Source: Anodontia alba (taxonomy: Eukaryota; Mollusca; Bivalvia; Lucinida; Lucinidae). Taken from it: a stretch of 64,000 nt of DNA. Positions 60,556-64,000 of this stretch are shown piece after piece. The position numbers were made by a program, and so were the translations under genes. The stretch spans positions 7,799,855-7,863,854 of the forward strand of contig OZ024826.1 of NCBI GenBank assembly GCA_964016985.1, written 5' to 3'. The notes under the pieces were generated by a model, which saw only the letters and a program-made list of their open reading frames with translations, did no database searches and had not been told where the DNA came from. The number at the start of each line of letters is the position of its first letter. Within the stretch, counting starts at the first letter, position 1.

Positions 60556-62590
60556 AAAATACAACTAAATACATAAGTGTGGGATTCTTGAGCTAATTAG
60601 ACTCATAGAATACACTAAGGCTGCAAAAGAAATTACTTATATGAGAGGCTGGATGAAGACATACATAAAAGCTTATTTTGTATAAATATAGTGAATCTTG
60701 TACTTTTATACATCTGCTAAACATTTAAGTACAGAACAACTCTCTAAGAAGTTGTTACCAAAAGAAATCAACTATGCCATGGAAATAGGCGTCAGGGGCA
60801 TACATAGACAGCAAAGGTTATCCATGGCCTGATCAGGAGCGTCATTGTTGTTAAATAATCATTGGAGAGTGTAGAATAAAGCAACATTTAGCCAAGGACC
60901 TTATGAGATTGTGCAGTTTTGTTGGCTGATCTGGATCTTTACTGTCCATATATACTCAGTCTCTGTATACAACTTTTCTCATGGCATGCTTCAGATATAA
61001 TATTGCTGCACTGTAAAATGCAACATTGCAACAGAAAACGTATTTTATATAACTTCATAGTATTTTAAAAAACAGGAATTAAAAATTATTTATGCTACTT
61101 AATAAGACAATAATAATATTAACAAACAATGCTTTAAATGATTAAATATTGTATATAGTAATATTTGAACTTTACCTCTATCAGATTTACATGCCACAGT
61201 AATATTAGTACATGAACATCTTAACATGTATTCTAAGATGATGTTAACGTTTTTTTTTCATTCAGCCTAATGGAAATGTCACCTTGATCAAATTACAATA
61301 ATTCAGATCAGTGTAGTACATGCAAAAGGGCACATTTAATGACAAGGTATGTAACTTTTACTTCTCGCGATGTCTGCTGCAAAAGAGTTCTTTGGAAAAC
61401 ATTGCAACAATGTTGATTTTCCTTTCTGAATCATGTTAGAATCAAAATATTTTTTCTCTACTGTGAAATATGGCTACTAACACATGGTGTTGTTGGGCAG
61501 ATGCAAATATTAGTTCACTCCTGATTTGCTATCTTGGATTATTACTTCGCCAATCTGCCCTCAAACACCGTGCAAAAAAAATTCACAGTATAGAAAAATT
61601 ATTTCTTAATTTTAATCTTAAAACACAATATGAAAATTTAGCAGATGACGTTCTAAAATATTTTATTATTTTTAAAACAAAATAAGGCTTGATATTTCAT
61701 GTAAATTATCTGCCTAGCAGACAATTCTCATGAAATATCAAGCATTATTTTCTCAGAATATATACATATATGTAAATATAATTTATCCAGTAAAAATATA
61801 TATAATTGTTCCCATAAAATAATTGTTCCTGTAATATAAAATAACTATTACAACAATCATTCAAACATACATTTGGGATGCAAAACATACAGACTCTGAT
61901 CAAACTGTAGACACACAGCCTGATCCATAAAAGTATTTTGTTGATGGCACATACAGACTTTTAACAAATCAATAACAAATAACACTGATATTAAAGACCA
62001 ACAGAGTATATTTGATATATGTTGTTCCCTATTTTTGTAAATACAACAAGGAACTGTCTCTACATACAACTTCATCTAGCATTAACCTTTTAAACCTGAA
62101 GTTCTGAAATGAACTCTTCCAGCTTTAAATTTGGATGCATCCATTGTTGCAAAGAGAAAAATGATAAACAGAATGGCAAGCAGTGTAGGCCCTGATGAGA
62201 TGGCTCAATGAGTCATCTCATCTGAATCTACACTTTTTGCACAGGTGTTTGTTTATGACTACCACACAAAAAGGGTTAAAAACACTATTAAGATGACTGA
62301 AGAAATAGATATCCATTAAAAATGGATGGCATAACTTAATTACCTATTAACTTTATCAAAGTAGAAAAGGCAAGAAATAAAGTTGTTACTTTCCTTCCCT
62401 ACAATGACAATGTTTGATAATTAAGTTTTTTCTGTCAAATTTTCTGGTGTATTTACTGTAGAATTATACAACCTGCATTTAATTCACTGAATAGGTTCAT
62501 CAGGATAGAATATCACATTAATCCAATGAATTCTTTTAACATATCAATGAAAAAAATTCACTTGCTGTAACAGTTTCTGTTCTCATTGAG
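60556..62590. other. Intergenic, two hairpins
   Basis: No gene recognised. Hairpin at 61683-61760 (GGCTTGATATTTCATGTAAA facing CTCATGAAATATCAAGCATT) and at about 62176-62245 (AGTGTAGGCCCTGATGAGAT facing ATCTCATCTGAATCTACACT). Confidence 0.5.
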
Positions 62591-62676
62591 AACCATCATC
62601 ACACTGTGACCTTGACCTCGTGATGTGACCTCATGACATCATGAGGTCAGGATCACAATCTAATGATGGTTCTTTT
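62590..62676. repeat. Palindrome AGAACCATCATCA...TGATGGTTCT
   Basis: Arms GAGAACCATCATCACACTGT with TGACCTTGACCTC... face GAGGTCAGGATCACAATCTA with ATGATGGTTCT. Directly followed by the SINE copy at 62685. Confidence 0.65.
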
Positions 62677-62684
62677 TGTTTGTT

Positions 62685-62960
62685 TGTGTTGCAATCAACC
62701 CATCGGGGTTATGTTGAGCGTGGTCAGTTTACCTAACTACACTTTTTCCTCAGCAAGCTTAGTCCTCTGAGTGGTTACCCAGTACATGTGCACATTCTTT
62801 TGCCAGAAACTGAAAATTATCCTTCTTGAATCAGCTGAAGGTGGAGAATAACTATAGAAAATATTTCATGATCAATCTCAACAAAGAAATGTTGCTGGAC
62901 CCAGTGGGGATCGAACCCGTGACCTCCTGATCTCCAGTCTGATGCACATCTAAAAATAGT
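62685..62960 (-). mobile_element. tRNA-derived SINE, copy 2
   Basis: Minus strand: B box GGTTCGATCCCCAC, then the body shared with 3780-4092 (TTTTCTATAGTTATTCTCC, GGCAAAAGAATGTGCACATG, AGGTAAACTGACCACGCTC). The A box end is decayed. Confidence 0.75.
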
Positions 62961-63199
62961 TCCCGATGAGAACCAAAACTATCATATTAAGTAAAAACAT
63001 TTTCTTTGGATATGTTAAAAGGATTCATTAAATTAACCTGCATTTAATGTCTACCATAATTAACCTAACTATTCATATTGGTATACCTGCTAATTACCTT
63101 CACAGCAGGCTCGAAATTAATCTGCCATCATGGTATTTATATCACAGCCGGATTTGACTAGACTCGTCACTGTACTAATACAGTATGACAGGTCATTTC

Positions 63200-63360
63200 A
63201 CTACTGTATATTTACCCCAAGTATTCAGACAAGGCTGAGCAAACACTGCAGACCCAGGTCACAAGCTGTAGGGCATGGTGTCTGATCAGGGGGTTCAATG
63301 TTTGCTACTCATACAGTAATTTTTAGACACATTAAAAGGTCAAATGGACTTTTTTTTAGG
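63200..63360. repeat. CCTAAATATT-type dispersed repeat, degraded copy
   Basis: TTTACCCCAAGTATTCAGAC, GAGCAAACACTGCAGACCCA and TGTCTGATCAGG...TGTTTGCTACTCAT in the family order. Confidence 0.5.
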
Positions 63361-63388
63361 AAAAGTATGGAAAAGATATAAGGTATCT

Positions 63389-63583
63389 GGGCCCAGTTGT
63401 TCAAAGCGTCGTTATCTAATTCACAGGTATTTTTGCTGAAAAAATGTGAGTAGCTTTTGCAAATGCAAAAGCTACTCACATTTTTTCAGCAAAAATATTA
63501 GCATATTTATATGCCGTATTTAATGATCAAAATATTAACGATACGTTAACTAATGACATCGTTAGTTTTGAACAACTGGACCC
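63389..63583. mobile_element. GGGCCCAGTTGTTCAAAGC MITE, copy 4
   Basis: Ends GGGCCCAGTTGTTCAAAGCG and (reverse complement) GGGTCCAGTTGTTCAAAACT. Central palindrome GTAGCTTTTGCAAATGCAAA then AGCTAC. Confidence 0.8.
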
Positions 63584-63617
63584 TGATTGTTAAGGGTAAA
63601 TAGCATAACTACCTTAT

Positions 63618-63975
63618 TTACCTTGAGTATTAGGATACCATTCTACTTACAATACTAGTCCTAAAATTTGAAATAGTCCATTCTACTACCTTTTGATGTG
63701 TCTAAAATACTGATATATGTTAGGCAAACAGTGTGGACCCTGATCAGAAGATCTGAGTCTAAACTGTTTGCAAAGGCCAATCTGTACCAATACTGTATGT
63801 AAACTGAGATCAGGAGACTTGTACAGGTGGAGTATCTGGTGTGAATCTGGGATATTTTTTCTTATTTCTCCATAAAAACATGTTATGGATGCACATTAGA
63901 AACACCTCAGTGAGGCACTTCTAATGAGTACCAACAACATATATTTTTATAGCAAACTGGAGAAAAATATCCCAG
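63618..63975. repeat. Dispersed repeat copy followed by hairpin element
   Basis: 63618-63800: CTTGAGTATTAGGAT..., AACAGTGTGGACCCTGATCA facing TCTGAGTCTAAACTGTTTGC. 63858-63975: ATTTTTTCTTATTTCTCCAT and AAAACATGTT...GTACCAACAACATATATTTT arms of the ACATATGTTG hairpin family. Confidence 0.6.
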
Positions 63976-64000
63976 AACTATCATCAAATATTTCTCCTTA

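Overview
The window is eukaryotic, animal, repeat-dominated DNA. The coding pieces are metazoan: a planar-polarity effector INTU split by introns with consensus GT-AG sites, a POU class IV homeobox-gene exon, and the replication protein SLD5/GINS4. The style of the repeats (tandem-unit elements that end in GGACGGACGGAC-like or GGGCTATAAAA-like tails, hundreds of short near-perfect palindromes, tRNA-derived SINEs) fits a bivalve mollusc. That assignment is an inference from repeat style, and I cannot name the species. A run of exactly 200 N at 30902-31101 is a scaffold gap.

Layout. 1-11.5 kb: the 5' half of INTU on the minus strand, five coding exons (11507-11488, 9796-9072, 4336-4251, 1651-1260, 144-55) whose reading phases join perfectly. 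The remaining 3' exons lie off the left edge. Its introns hold TTAA-flanked palindromic MITEs, a tRNA SINE and a decayed mariner that itself carries a MITE. 12-13.9 kb: tandem repeats and a LINE fragment. 13.97-14.60 kb: a POU4 (Brn-3/Acj6/Unc-86 type) exon with a good splice acceptor but two frameshifts and a nonsense codon. 15.2-17.3 kb: two tandem-repeat elements. 17.6-18.4 kb: a minisatellite reading frame abutting a MITE. 20.0-22.3 kb: a small ORF between direct repeats, a broken CR1/L2-like LINE interrupted by a palindromic element, and a tRNA-like SINE head. 22.4-30.7 kb: AT-rich intergenic DNA with MITEs and a foldback structure. 30.7-31.7 kb: a minus-strand ORF, the N gap, then GINS4 on the plus strand with one frameshift near its end. 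32.9-41.1 kb: a stack of nested repeat elements, including a 3.45-kb TIR element containing six copies of GTCCCGAGTGTAAC. 41.2-42.5 kb: a full-length mariner with perfect TIRs and a broken transposase. 43-48.6 kb: MITEs, SINEs and palindromes. 48.7-53.6 kb: more nested tandem-unit elements. 55.8-60.6 kb: a tandem-unit element split by a 3.07-kb inverted-repeat insertion capped by a G tract and a C tract, with a reverse-transcriptase fragment in its loop. 60.6-64 kb: intergenic DNA, another SINE copy and palindromes.

The host genes do unrelated jobs: cilium/planar polarity, neuronal transcription factor, and CMG helicase assembly. The most unusual content is the transposon-on-transposon architecture, where empty target sites can be reconstructed from sister repeats, and the frame-breaking lesions in otherwise highly conserved coding sequence. 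All coordinates of repeat edges were read by eye and may be off by a few bases; larger repeat elements by tens of bases.
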